This document shows positions 1-9,859 of a stretch of DNA of 20,473 bases, piece after piece (within the stretch, counting starts at the first letter, position 1; the number at the start of each line of letters is the position of its first letter). The notes below the pieces were generated by a model, which saw only the letters and a program-made list of their open reading frames with translations, did no database searches and was not told where the DNA came from. This DNA is from Lactifluus volemus (lineage: Eukaryota; Basidiomycota; Agaricomycetes; Russulales; Russulaceae). The stretch is from assembly GCA_022376515.1 (NCBI GenBank), contig WTXI01000514.1:1-20473 (forward strand). Direction: 5' to 3'. The position numbers and the translations under genes were made by a program.

Positions 1-1544
1 GTGTCTGTGTCTACCAGTGACGACAGCGCACTTGCCATAGGCAATGAAGACGAGCAAAATATGTCAAGTACTCAGAACCGCACTTCAAATGCAAACGTCT
101 TACCCCCCGTCGACTTCTCTCTCGAGTCCTTCTCAGAGTCAATGGCAGCGCAGAGACTCGCCCGACGTTTGTCATCGGGTTCATCCATGAAGCGGATGAG
201 CTACATAACGGAACTCAGAAGCAAGCGGGATGTCTCGGACAGCGCGAGCTTCATCACCGTAGATGAGATCACTGCCGAAGTCGAAAGTCGGCGGGAAAAC
301 GGTGAAATGGACAACGGTTGGACGACAATCAACGCAGAAGGTGTCGAGGAACACATTCCCACCGCACCCGTGGATGTTCCTACGGAGAGTGTTGGGGAAG
401 ACGATGACGATGACATTGACCTCGAAGAGGATATGTCCGATGCGACGGATGAAGATGAGGATGAAATTGGGCATATCATTGCGCCAGGAGGTGAGGATCC
501 TCCCGTTTGTGCTTGTCCATCTACTAACTGTCATACAGGCATCAAATGGATCAAAGGTGCCCTGATTGGTGCAGGTTCTTTCGGGAAGGTTTACCTCGGC
601 ATGGACGCTACAAACGGACTGCTCATGGCAGTGAAACAAGTGGAAGTTCCTACTACGGCATCCGATGAACGAAAGAAAACGATGATTAATGCCTTGGAGC
701 GGGAAATTGAATTGCTCAAGGACCTACAACACGCGAATATAGTCCAATACCTCTGTGGGTCCTTCGTAGACTGTATCCCCCTCTCTCACTCATACACATT
801 TCTCCATTAGACTCATCTTCGGATGAAGAATATTTCAACATCTTTTTGGAATACGTACCAGGCGGTTCGGTCGCTGCCCTGCTGCGAAACTACGGTGCCT
901 TTGAAGAGCCCCTCGTCCGCAACTTTGTTCGCCAAATTCTTGAGGGGTTACACTACGTTCACGAAAGAGGCATCGTTCATCGTGATATCAAGGGCGCGAA
1001 CGTTCTAGTAGACAACAAGGGCGGTATAAAGATTTCGGACTTCGGTATTTCAAAAAAACTTGAAGACAGTAAGTCGGCCGGTCACGTCATTGCCGTATGA
1101 GACTTACAGCCACTTGTAAGATCTCTTGCCAGGGAATCGCCTACACCGTCCTTCCCTCCAGGGCTCCGTTTATTGGATGGCTCCCGAAGTTGTCAGACAG
1201 GTCGCATACACTAAGAAGGCTGACATATGGAGCGTCGGTTGTTTGATCGTCGAGATGCTCACAGGAGAGCACCCTGGGCTCAACTCAACCAGATGCAGGC
1301 CATCTTCAAGGTATCGTCCACATATAACCATCCCTCCTTTAGTGGCTGACATTCTGTTCAGATCGGCTCCTCCAGTGCGAAGCCGCCCATCCCTTCTGAC
1401 ATATCGGCTGACGCTCAGAACTTCCTGGATCTGTGCTTCGAGCTCGACCATGAAATTCGACCACCTGCAGGTGACCTTCTAGTCCACGCATGGATGAAGA
1501 AGAAGCCTGGAACGAAAGCGCAAAAGTCCAAAGATAGTTCATAG
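1..1544 (+). CDS. STE11: STE11-type MAP kinase kinase kinase, C-terminal part (5' end outside window, one internal frame break)
   Basis: This is a Ser/Thr kinase of the MAPKKK class that phosphorylates a MAPKK in pheromone/filamentation signalling. Exons inferred: 1-490, 539-754, 811-1068, 1121-1310, 1362-1544, with introns of 48-56 nt. The window encodes about 445 residues. A Ser-rich linker and an acidic tract (about 132-155) precede a complete kinase domain from about residue 165. Visible motifs are the glycine loop [12 protein letters not shown]-type lysine in [17 protein letters not shown] hinge, [11 protein letters not shown] catalytic loop, SDFGISKK, and WMAPEVV. The activation loop contains [14 protein letters not shown], as in fungal Ste11. 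SAM and RA domains expected upstream are not in the window. Within exon 4, near 1271-1276, one base is missing: the text changes frame between TGEHP and [11 protein letters not shown]. The first intron (491-538) is a multiple of three without a stop. The family call is firm; the orthologue name is inferred from the kinase domain. Confidence 0.88.
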
Positions 1545-1607
1545 GTGAAAGTCGGAATTAGTGGAAATTTATACCTACGTTTTGTTGCGTGTCGCATTAT
1601 CTTTTAT

Positions 1608-2180
1608 TTAGAATTTCTTTTCTTTGCAAGGTGATGCGCGCTTTGCGAAGGAAGTCTTCGAACCGATGGGGTGCACGATAATCCAGACCGCGACAGAGAC
1701 GACAGTGGAAGGCGTCGTAGAGCGTTCCTGCAGATCGACAACAGAGGAGCGGATACGGCTATCGAAAAGGGGTGTCAGAACTGGGAGCAACCGCTATCCG
1801 CCTCTGAACTCAACTCTATCCGATCTATGCTCGACCGGGATGGGTAGCAATGAATGCGGGTACACCTTACGAATTGTGACAGATATACACCATCCGATTT
1901 GAAGTACTCTTTGAGAACAAGTTGTCCAAAGTAAGACCTCAAGAGCGTGTACGGGTTTTTTCATGCTGAGGTCGAGACTGGCAGGGCTAGACGCATTGCC
2001 GCCGCGAAGGCTCTCCGAGTCACTTCCCAGCTTATTCTCACTCGGCTTCATCCTCGCCTCCATATAGAGCCTCACTTGCGAATCGAGCTTTCCCACACTA
2101 GTGTAGCAACATCGGAACGGCGCCTCCCTGACGTGGTGGCCTTGCGGATGTCGATTTACCTGTTGATGACTTATTAATAA
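1608..2180 (+). pseudogene. Coding-like stretch with several frame breaks; possible decayed gene
   Basis: No intact gene fits here, but plus-strand reading frames look protein-like in consecutive pieces. One runs about 1672-1844 (ending SMLDRDG). A second, starting one base out of phase, reads VAMNAGTPYEL. It then meets an in-frame TGA near 1876 and continues as QIYTIRFEVLFENKLSK. A third covers about 1962-2040. A GTAAGA donor at about 1930 could end the second piece, and AG acceptors follow. The frame shift near 1843 lies at a GGG run. I do not recognise the family. The stretch lies just downstream of the MAPKKK stop codon on the same strand. It could be a pseudogene, a gene damaged by sequencing errors, or chance open frames. 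The minus strand shows nothing better. Treat the boundaries as approximate. Confidence 0.28.
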
Positions 2181-2289
2181 CTCAAGAGCCGCGACATTGG
2201 AGAAAACGACACTGCATTGGGGTCTATGCTCATGACAAGCGGAGAACTGAACTAGTAGTATTTATGTTGCTAAGTACTAGTACCCAATA

Positions 2290-3441
2290 CTAAGGAGAGC
2301 CCGCTGGAAAGACTGGAAGGTGCTCAAGTTGACGAGGCGTCACGGCACTGGCAGAAACAGGAAGTGGTGAATTGGGTGTGGTGGGTGTTGACGGAGGGTT
2401 GAGAGGAGGCGCGGTGTGTTGGGGTGCATCACCTCCAGACAGTAGCTGTCCGACATCTTGGTAGTCTACCTTACGCATCGTCCCCACGATCGAAGATATC
2501 ATCGGCACCTCTATATTCTCGTACTCGAGAATCCACTCCGTCGGTTTGAAATGCTTTGGGTCTTCAGAAAGCGATGCCTCATACCCCTCATCGAAGAGAA
2601 TAGATATCTCCTTATTCGGGGCCTTCTGCACTTCGACAACCGTCGATAACGCGCAGATAACGTTCACAAACCCGGTCTTCTTCCTGAGAAAGTCCCCCAG
2701 TGCATGGTTTGCTGGGTCTCCCAGATAGCAATCGCCTTGAACTCGACTTTCGCCGGGTTCTGCTCCTTCATCCTGAAAACCCCAGATGGGGAAACTGGAC
2801 CTAAGAACGTTGCCCCATTAACATGTCCAAAGTCTTCTGTGTTTGGGGTGTATCCCCAGCGTCCACCACCAACGAAGGCATAATTGTTGTCCACGAGATG
2901 CAGTGGACGGTCTCTAGGTGAGAGTTTGCAAAACTGAACCTCCCAATGCCCTGTTGTGTTCTCTGTATTTTTACCTTTGCCAATTGTGAAGCCAGTCTGT
3001 AATATGGCACCATGTGGGATCGACACACTGGCCCCAACATTCCCAGAAACCATTTTGCTCGTGGTCTTCTTTTTCACATCACCATCAACATAGATGGTGA
3101 CTGGGGAGGGGTTTGATAGTATGAGTTGCCCCATTGAACAACCGGTAACTTGAACTCTAGCTTGTCCTAAGTTATATGGTTGAGGGTTTTCTGATTGATA
3201 TGCAGCCCAGGTTGTTACATTCACACCAATCTTGGGGCCTGGCCAATAAGGGTCCTTGACGGTAGTACCAACCTATATGGAACACTATTAATAATATGTT
3301 ACTTATGTGGATGAGCATAACTTACCTTTATAACCACCCACCAACCACCCACATCTCTGTCTTAAGCTCAAATGGATATGACCTCCCAGGTATCTACTCA
3401 CCTTGAACACCTCGACCAAGTTGAGTTTCTTTCCCAGACAT
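2290..3441 (-). CDS. Hypothetical protein of unknown family, about 350 aa (one internal frame break)
   Basis: Inferred exons on the minus strand: 3402-3441, 3326-3354, 2290-3272, with introns of 47 and 53 nt (GTGAGT...AGAG and GTAAGT...TATAG). The joined start reads MSGKETQLGRGVQ, then DVGGWWVVIKVGTTVKDPYWPGPK. No signal peptide, membrane helix or familiar catalytic motif is visible. The first two thirds are rich in Gly, Asn, Thr and aromatic residues in a beta-like pattern; the last 60 residues are Pro/Ser/Thr-rich and probably disordered. Exon 3 (983 nt) is one base short of keeping frame. The break is at a TTT run at 2708-2710 (CAAACC on the coding strand), where IAIWETQQ must be joined to HALGDFLRKKTGF. 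The start codon, exon 1 and most of exon 2 lie inside the left arm of a large foldback. The family is unknown to me, possibly restricted to Agaricomycetes. Confidence 0.6.
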
Positions 3442-3669
3442 GGAAAAGATGGCAACAAGAAGATATATGGCAGTTATAGTGCAATCTCACATGTCAAAAA
3501 AATGAAACCCATGAGATTGTGCCATAACTGCCATATATCTTCTTGTTGCCATCTTTTCCATGTCTGGGAAAGAAACTCAACTTGGTTGAGGTGTTCAAGG
3601 TGAGTAGATACCTGGGAGGTCATATTCATTTGAGCCTAAGACAGAGATGTGGGTGGTTGGTGGGTGGTT
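3332..3669. repeat. Large near-perfect inverted repeat (158-nt arms, 22-nt centre)
   Basis: The left arm 3332-3489 and right arm 3512-3669 are reverse complements, exactly symmetric about 3500.5 with no indels. Only six positions fail to match: three close to the centre (3478/3523, 3480/3521, 3481/3520) and three outside (3365/3636, 3375/3626, 3414/3587). That is about 96% identity. The symmetry stops abruptly at 3332/3669, where the left side continues as exon 2 and intron 2 of the minus-strand gene and the right side is unrelated. No terminal repeat, target-site duplication or transposase is visible. The arms carry gene sequence, so a local inverted duplication is a better description than a MITE. 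Confidence 0.95.
3512..3669 (+). pseudogene. Inverted partial copy of the 5' end of the 2290-3441 gene
   Basis: Read on the plus strand, this arm repeats about 48 nt of 5' leader, the ATG (3560-3562), exon 1, intron 1 with its GTGAGT donor, and exon 2 up to 5-6 nt before its donor. The CGA codon of exon 1 is TGA here (T at 3587), so the copy would stop after nine codons (MSGKETQLG). Two of the three outer differences from the gene copy are C to T and one is T to C. The copy lacks everything after exon 2 and cannot encode the protein. Its importance is the symmetric head-to-head arrangement with the gene's own start. Confidence 0.85.
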
Positions 3670-4495
3670 GGAAGCTGGCACCCACCTTTTTATGCACACA
3701 CCAGAGTGAATGAATGACATCATGAGAGCTGAAAGCTGCTTTCTCGAGGATATCCTCCTATGTCAGCCCAGCTAGCACATGAATGCAACAAAATGCAACA
3801 GGTCTGTGCGGATAAATAAGGCAATTTGAGGCCCAAATCTGTCGTCCGGCGGTCAAGTCCGGTCAAGTCCGGCAAGTAAGGAACCATACTCTCAGTCTCA
3901 CCGCCGACTGAAGGGTATGACACCAACGCAGTCGCCAATTAATACTCAAGTTGGCACTTGTAGGAGGTGTTGTGGTAAAGCCCGGGATTGGTCTGAGGAT
4001 ATTGTAAAGGTGAGCTGTTACTGTTACTGTGAGTGGCCTTTAGACTACTTAGTATATCATAACCGGCGCCGTAGCTGCCCCTTTCCTATCCACCCATGTG
4101 CACGTGCAGTCTCGCCCACGTGGAGCGGGTATGTAGGATAGGAGATGGGCGACTTCCATAACTGGGAGACCCGGGGTGGAATCTGGAGAGATTTATTTCT
4201 TTTTTATACTACTTGGATTGGAATGACACTAATGTATTACGCTCCCTTGCAACCTCAACTACCCACTAGCACAGAAATTTATGGTAATTAGATGACTGAA
4301 ATGTCGCAATCTGCTATGGTTATTCGTCCTTGTCATGCCGTTTTCTCTTGGTGCCACTTTCTGCTTTCGTGGCTGGCCCCCAGTTTGGGGTAGGGTTTTG
4401 TTGGTAGCGTACCAACTTAACCTTGGAGGCCTGAGTCACGGTCAGGGGGTGCGAGGTGAAATTAGCCTCAAAGCTAGTTGCGGTGCGTGAGTAGG
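3670..4495. other. Intergenic stretch without a recognisable gene
   Basis: This 826-nt stretch lies upstream of the minus-strand orphan gene and downstream of the TRM1 stop codon. Reading frames are short and do not look like protein, and I see no tRNA fold or transposon remnant. It holds a two-copy 10-bp direct repeat at 3851-3870 and two CACGTG hexamers at 4101-4106 and 4117-4122, 16 bp apart. Either could be regulatory, but nothing proves it. Confidence 0.6.
3851..3870. repeat. Two tandem copies of a 10-bp unit
   Basis: The unit GGTCAAGTCC occurs twice in a row and is followed by the related GGCAAGTAAG. The spacing equals about one helical turn. It lies about 410 bp upstream of the orphan gene start and has no known binding factor that I can name. 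Confidence 0.6.
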
Positions 4496-6648
4496 TTAAA
4501 CCTCAACAGAGTCCTCCGGGTCCATACCTTGGCTCCTTTGTAACAGAACGCGGACGGGGGAATTTGGCGGAACCTTCTCTATCTTCACGGGATGTGTCTT
4601 GACCCAGGTCCGATAGACGTCATGAAGGTCCCGTCTGGGTGCCGTTGTCTTCAATGACCCAGGCGCCGCGTGGGATCGAGAGACTTGGTGGCCGGCATGA
4701 AGCAGTGCAGAGCTGCCGGACGTTAAAATAAGCATAAGTGGCACGCTGCACGCGTGTCATACACTGACGATACTTCGTCCAAAGAAGGACACGTGCAATG
4801 GAAGAAACTGGCCACCCTTGAAGGCGTAAAGTAGAACGGTGCGCCCAGCTCCTGTGTGCCCCAATGAGTCACCGGACAGGCCCTATCATCAAAAGTTGTC
4901 GAATTGACCGACCTCTTTCGCGACGGTGAGCATGCCCTTCATGCGAGTTGACGTCCCGTATTTTTCTTCGTTACATTCGAGGTGTTCCAGAATTTCGCCT
5001 ACAAATTGCGAATCATGTATCGGCCCATTCCACATCGGGCCCGCGATGTGCAGTGACGATCCACACTCGGGGCACTTTTCAGACACGGGAGGACCAGCGT
5101 GCGTTTTAAATAAAATGTTAGTGTTGCCGCTGCGATCATTGACTTTCTCTGTCATTCTACCAAGCGGTTGTTCATAAAAGGACTGACAACTCGCGCAAAC
5201 GTAATAGACGGATGTTTTGCTGTGGACATCCTTGAGAAGCAGCGACCACTGAGGAACTTGCCTACGTACCTGGCAACTTTCTTGACTTCGATAGGTGCTG
5301 TCTGCACCCTCACAAACAACCGCACGTAGAAATCTATTGAAAGAGACAAGAGTGGTTGAATATATCGGCCATAACGCGCCGCAGAGGTCGATATCGCGTG
5401 AAGGACCAGCCGGAGAGCCTAATAATCTGATCACGATTGGTCAAAGGTGTTTAATCACGCCAGCTTACCGCTTCATGAGAGTATTCCGCCTTGACTGAAA
5501 TACCGCCATAATTGGAGTAGCTATCCCATTGACATTTACTCTGGTACCACGTGACATTCAGCGGAACGGAGCAAGAGCTTACCATTTTTCCGGATAGTTA
5601 TTGGTGGCCAAAACGGAGAGGTCTGTGCATGTCACGCACAGGAGACCTGCATTTGTCTAGGTTAGGTGAATCTGATATGTAGAATGATGGGGAGCGCTTA
5701 GCGCTTAGATGACCTCCATCACTAAGACATTGCACAGCAGCGTCGATGAAAGGGGCCGCAGTGCCATACGGATCCAAGTCAACGACATCAACACGGCTCC
5801 GCTCGGGAGAGTGTGAGTACATCAGAGCGCTGGAAGTATGTTTTTAATCATTATGCTGGTGCGTGATCGACCTTGCAAATCATTGCATACCGGGCATCGC
5901 CTTCGTTTACCCTGACCTTTCCTTGGCTCTCGGCGTCATCTGTAACCGTGTTGTTGCCTAGGCCGTTCAACTCTACATTCCGTCTCATCGCCTCAGTGGC
6001 TGAGGATGACAGATCGTTTGCTATCACGTATCTTGGAGAACACATGTCAGCATTAAGGATGCCATGGGAACGGGCAGGCCGACCTGACAAGGGGTATTTC
6101 GTTGGCATAGCGGATAGAGCGCAATCCAGTAGCAGAAAGAGCTTCCAATATCACGATTTTGTGTGGTCGGTACTACAAATGAGAAGTGAGGAAGGGCATA
6201 GTGTCGAGTGAGTAGACCATTACCTCCGGTTCTTTCGCCCGGGTAGCAGGATCTGAGGTTGCATCAGCGGCATCCTCAGCTTTCGCAGCCGCAGTTGATG
6301 ACGCTGATGCACTAACGTCTGTGAGAGCGCTGCAGATAAGACAGAGCGGACCACTCACCTTTCTAGCACGACACCCCCTTCGACCTTGGAACGTTTCCTT
6401 TCCGGCGCGGACATTTTCTCTGCCTTCTTGAGATTCCTCTCCCGTGACCGTTTCCATCGCTCTTCCTTCGTCCTGTTCAGTTCCTCGCTCCAAACCCTGA
6501 TGGCAGCGACGCTCAGATCCCGATTGAACTCCTGTACTGGGTTTAGGAAGGCTTCATTGTTGGACGGCATCAGAATGTGGGAGGTATTCTCAGTGTGGAG
6601 GGTAAAGCCATCAGGGACTGTAAAGGAACTCGGCGAAAGGTTAGACAT
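4496..6648 (-). CDS. TRM1: TRM1, tRNA (guanine26-N2)-dimethyltransferase
   Basis: This enzyme uses S-adenosylmethionine to make N2,N2-dimethylguanosine at position 26 of nuclear and mitochondrial tRNAs. Eleven exons join in frame (minus strand): 6359-6648, 6224-6311, 6084-6172, 5891-6031, 5714-5829, 5583-5646, 5469-5520, 5270-5418, 4913-5219, 4769-4851, 4496-4712, giving 531 aa, close to the yeast enzyme. Motifs include the SAM-binding [15 protein letters not shown] (about 135-149), VIANDLS, NEGDA, and the catalytic [14 protein letters not shown] (from about 219). Also present are [14 protein letters not shown] and a four-Cys zinc site, CASC at 338-341 and CPEC at 379-382. The C-terminus has [19 protein letters not shown] chose ATG 6648, which gives [15 protein letters not shown]; an upstream in-frame GTG is unlikely. 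The 6312 acceptor (47-nt intron) was preferred over a 29-nt alternative. No frame break is seen. Confidence 0.95.
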
Positions 6649-6881
6649 TTGACTTATGCACCTCTGTGTCCTGATTACTGTAAGCACCACTTGGCGAATG
6701 TTGCGCGAAAAGATATTGCAAGCCAGGGTCGAAGACTAATAAGATTTACAGTGCCAAATATGGTAGGAATTGTACATAGTAAGGCGTGTATACAGTACTA
6801 TTTATTGTGCGTGTCACGGTTGTCCGTTGTCTGCTGAAAAATGTAGTATAATGTTATAGTGTCCCGCAGGGATTGTCTTGA

Positions 6882-9859
6882 TCAATATTCAAACTCTTCT
6901 GCCACGAGGTCAATAAACCCGTTCTTTTCTCCCCGTCGGATTCGCAGGGGCTCTATTTGAGCTGCCACCACCTTTCGCATGACCGCGTTCAGGGTTGTCG
7001 GCCCGCAAACTTCGTATAAAATTTTACTCAGAAAGCCAGGAGATGATGTTAAAAATCTGCTCACATGCAACGACGATGGGTCCATCGGCCATAGCCACTT
7101 CATCCCGCAGAATCAGGTCGAGCTTCGGTCGTCCTGGCCTCGCAAACTCGGCCATAATGCTGACATCTCGCATCTCCTGGTCACCAATTTCAAGCTTCAC
7201 TTCCTCTGATGCTTCCTTCATCAAGGCCATCGATCGTCGCTTCCAGCCTTGGGAACCTTCCATGAGCTGGTTCCCATTAACCCAAGATCTAGGTCTAGAA
7301 GACGTCGGAGTTCGTCCAGGGTCCTCAGAATTCAGACTGCTAGTACTGGGGCCGCCAGGAGGGACAGCGATTGGGGATATTAGTTCGTCGGTCTCCCGAG
7401 GGGGTGTTGGCAAGTCGATCCGACTACTTGACCCAGAATCAACTGCTCCGTCTGGATGTCGTCTTGTTATACGGGACAAAGTCTTTCGAGTAATCGCTCG
7501 TCGTATAGTACCCTCCCTACTGACAGCACGGTTGAGAGAACTCTCGCCTGGCATTCGGTCGTCGTTTTCGCCATCGAAATTGGTAAGGTCCAGCCAATGC
7601 TCTTCATGACCCAGCTCTCCACTTTCCTTATAATCCCCGCCATAATAAGATAAGTCCACCAAACCGTCGTCGGCGGTGTGCGCGTAAATGAGATCGTCTC
7701 GATTAAGTGGAACGCCGTTTACTTCGATTAGTGTGGAGGTAGGTCTGGAGAACGATGCATCAGGAATATTGAGCGTCGCCATGCTCTCGTCGCTCAATCC
7801 CGGGGGGCGGAGGGGCGGAGGACTGAAGTTCGTCACGAATAGGTCGACTTGGAGTACTTCCTGTGGAACAAGCAACTTACAACGATGCAGAACGCTTGCA
7901 CACCATTGCATATGAGCTGTGAGAGGGTCGTTATAAAGGCATTTTCCGCATGCATCATGAACTTACCGAAGTCTCGTAAGATCCATATGAACCGGATTCG
8001 TTGCATAGGGAAAGCCTCACTTCTCCCCACATTGCCGCCTAGAGAGCGGCCGTTCCTCCCGGCCATACAAAGGCAAAGATATTCCAGAACCGAGATTCCG
8101 AACGAGACTCCTGATCCACCGGAGACAATCATGGCAGCGGAATACGAGCTCCAATCGATTCGCGCTGGGGATCCAAAGGGTCCATCAACCCAGGCCTTCA
8201 ATAGCACGCCTGTCGTTGGTAGGGTAGTTCCCATAGGAGCTTCTTGTGCTGGATGTCGATGACCGCCAATGAGCAGTCCGACTATTGTCGTCCATAGGTC
8301 CTTGGTCCAACCGTTCTTGGCACGAATGAGAAACATGATCATTCGGCCGTCATGTCCTTGCTTCTGGTCACAGACGGATGCACAGGTAAATGGGTGAGAT
8401 ACGAGTTTAGATACGGACGGTATGCAGAGAAGAAAATGTTGTCCTGGAGCCCAAGTGAGACGGCCAGGCGGTACAAGGCGTAATCGTATGGTGCGACCGG
8501 GGAGAACTTCTGCATGGGCATAACCGACGGGGATAGAAAACGTAGATGGCACGGGGGGTGAGGAGGGAAGAGTAGAAGATGAGGGATGGCTGATGGGAGA
8601 AAGTGTAGGCTTCGACGATGAGATGTACAAAGAGGGTCGCGAAGGCGAAGGCAACCCCCAATGGCTTTCGAGGTCGGCTGCAAATTTGGTAGGTCCGACA
8701 TTTGAGCGCGATTCCCAGTTTTCACTGGGGATGGAAAGCTTCTCGTCGCTCGGAGCTATTGGAGGCGTAGAAAAGCAACTGCCCAAGAAACCATTGATAT
8801 ACAACCAATTTAATGCACGCCAAGCTCTTTCCCCTGCCCATAGCAGAAGAGCGGACCAACACCACCACCACAAAGGCGGGTAATGGAGCGCAGACATCAC
8901 AATAGTGACAGGGACGAGGAAAACATGGAGAGCATAGAAGATCTCGTAATGTTTCTCTCGGACGTGTCCTAATGACAGTAAGTTAAGGAGCGTGAGGAGA
9001 CCAAAGGCCTAAGTTAGACGTCAGGTAAGTATCAGGCAGGGATATAGATATGGACGATACGAGGATAGGTACTCACCGTCCACGCATAGATAAATCTTCG
9101 GGACTGCCAAGCATAGGCATACGCAGCTTTGTCCGTGCCGCTGCGTATATCCTCAACTAATTGCACGCTCCACAATGAGGCATGCAAAGCGGCCATGGCC
9201 CAGATGAGCCAACCAGTCCAACGGTGGAGCCAGACGAGCTTGTCGAAGTGTATGTTCGTGAGGAAGGATATGGCGAAGATCGCGAAAGGGGGGCGCTTGA
9301 GGACAAAGAGCATGCAAAGAGGGAAGAGAGCGAATGTGATGAGACCGGCTCTATCTCCAGAGGTCCACCAGTTCGCCCAAATCGTGTATTGAGGGCTGTA
9401 TGCTGTAACCTCAGGAACTGCCGCACGCCGGAACTCCCACAACTTCCTTGCGGGAGCAATGTAGTTGGGTCCTGCGAAAGTCGCCGCCAGGCATGCGGCT
9501 GTCAAGGAGAGGAGACAGAGTAGTTGCGCATTGGAGGGTAAAAGGAGCGGTTGCTTATGGGGCCGACCACTGTCCTTGGCATGGGCCAAAGAATGCTTCT
9601 TGCGCCATGTTCGACGACGTAGAGACCACTTTGTCCAGTAGGCGCCTAAAGTTCCTGACCGCAAACCAAGAGCGCGGAACACTGTAAAAGTGAGCGTGAC
9701 TAGGCCTATGGCCAGCCAGAAGATATAGGCATATCTCCAGCTTGTCTGGCTAAGTGCATGGGTCTGTAGGTAGGCTGCGAACCATTCTACGTCGTCCGTG
9801 AAGGCAGGTGTTGTCGAGTTAGGATTGGGCCGCTGCGAAATGGAATGGAATATGGACAT
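6882..9859 (-). CDS. Ferric reductase (FRE/NOX-type transmembrane flavocytochrome)
   Basis: This plasma-membrane metalloreductase would pass electrons from NADPH through FAD and two hemes to extracellular ferric or cupric ions. Exons: 9077-9859, 7967-9008, 7065-7916, 6882-7009, joining without a break into 934 aa. A short N-terminus precedes several membrane helices. The paired heme-ligand histidines are H212/H226 (LHRWTGWLIWAMAALH) and H289/H303 (ALHVFLVPVTIVMSALH), each 14 apart as the family requires. Next come a Ser/Pro-rich linker, APGQH and the FAD-binding HPFT (about 466-469), NADPH-binding GGSGVSFG (about 558-565), and the late CGP (894-896) from the last exon. A Ser/Arg-rich, probably disordered insert fills much of exon 3, making the protein longer than most FREs. 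ATG 9859 gives MSIFHSI; the frame is open 57 codons further upstream. Substrate (Fe or Cu) cannot be told from sequence. Confidence 0.93.

Noticed and set aside
3332..3669. MITE or foldback transposon
   Set aside because: The arms contain leader, exon and intron sequence of the adjacent gene, and there are no terminal signature or target-site duplications. Local inverted duplication explains it better.
4135..4190. Possible tRNA 3' half (GACCCGGGGTGGAATCTGG region)
   Set aside because: No T-loop consensus and no matching acceptor, D or anticodon arms.
6312..6358. 29-nt intron in TRM1 ending at the TGCAG near 6330
   Set aside because: Too short for this genome; the GTTAG acceptor at 6312 gives a 47-nt intron in frame.
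7024..7609. Plus-strand open frame of about 200 aa opposite the ferric reductase
   Set aside because: It mirrors exon 3 of a clearly conserved minus-strand gene and has no protein-like features of its own.
9182..9523. Plus-strand open frame over ferric reductase exon 1
   Set aside because: Composition is that of an antisense shadow; the minus strand encodes heme-binding helices.
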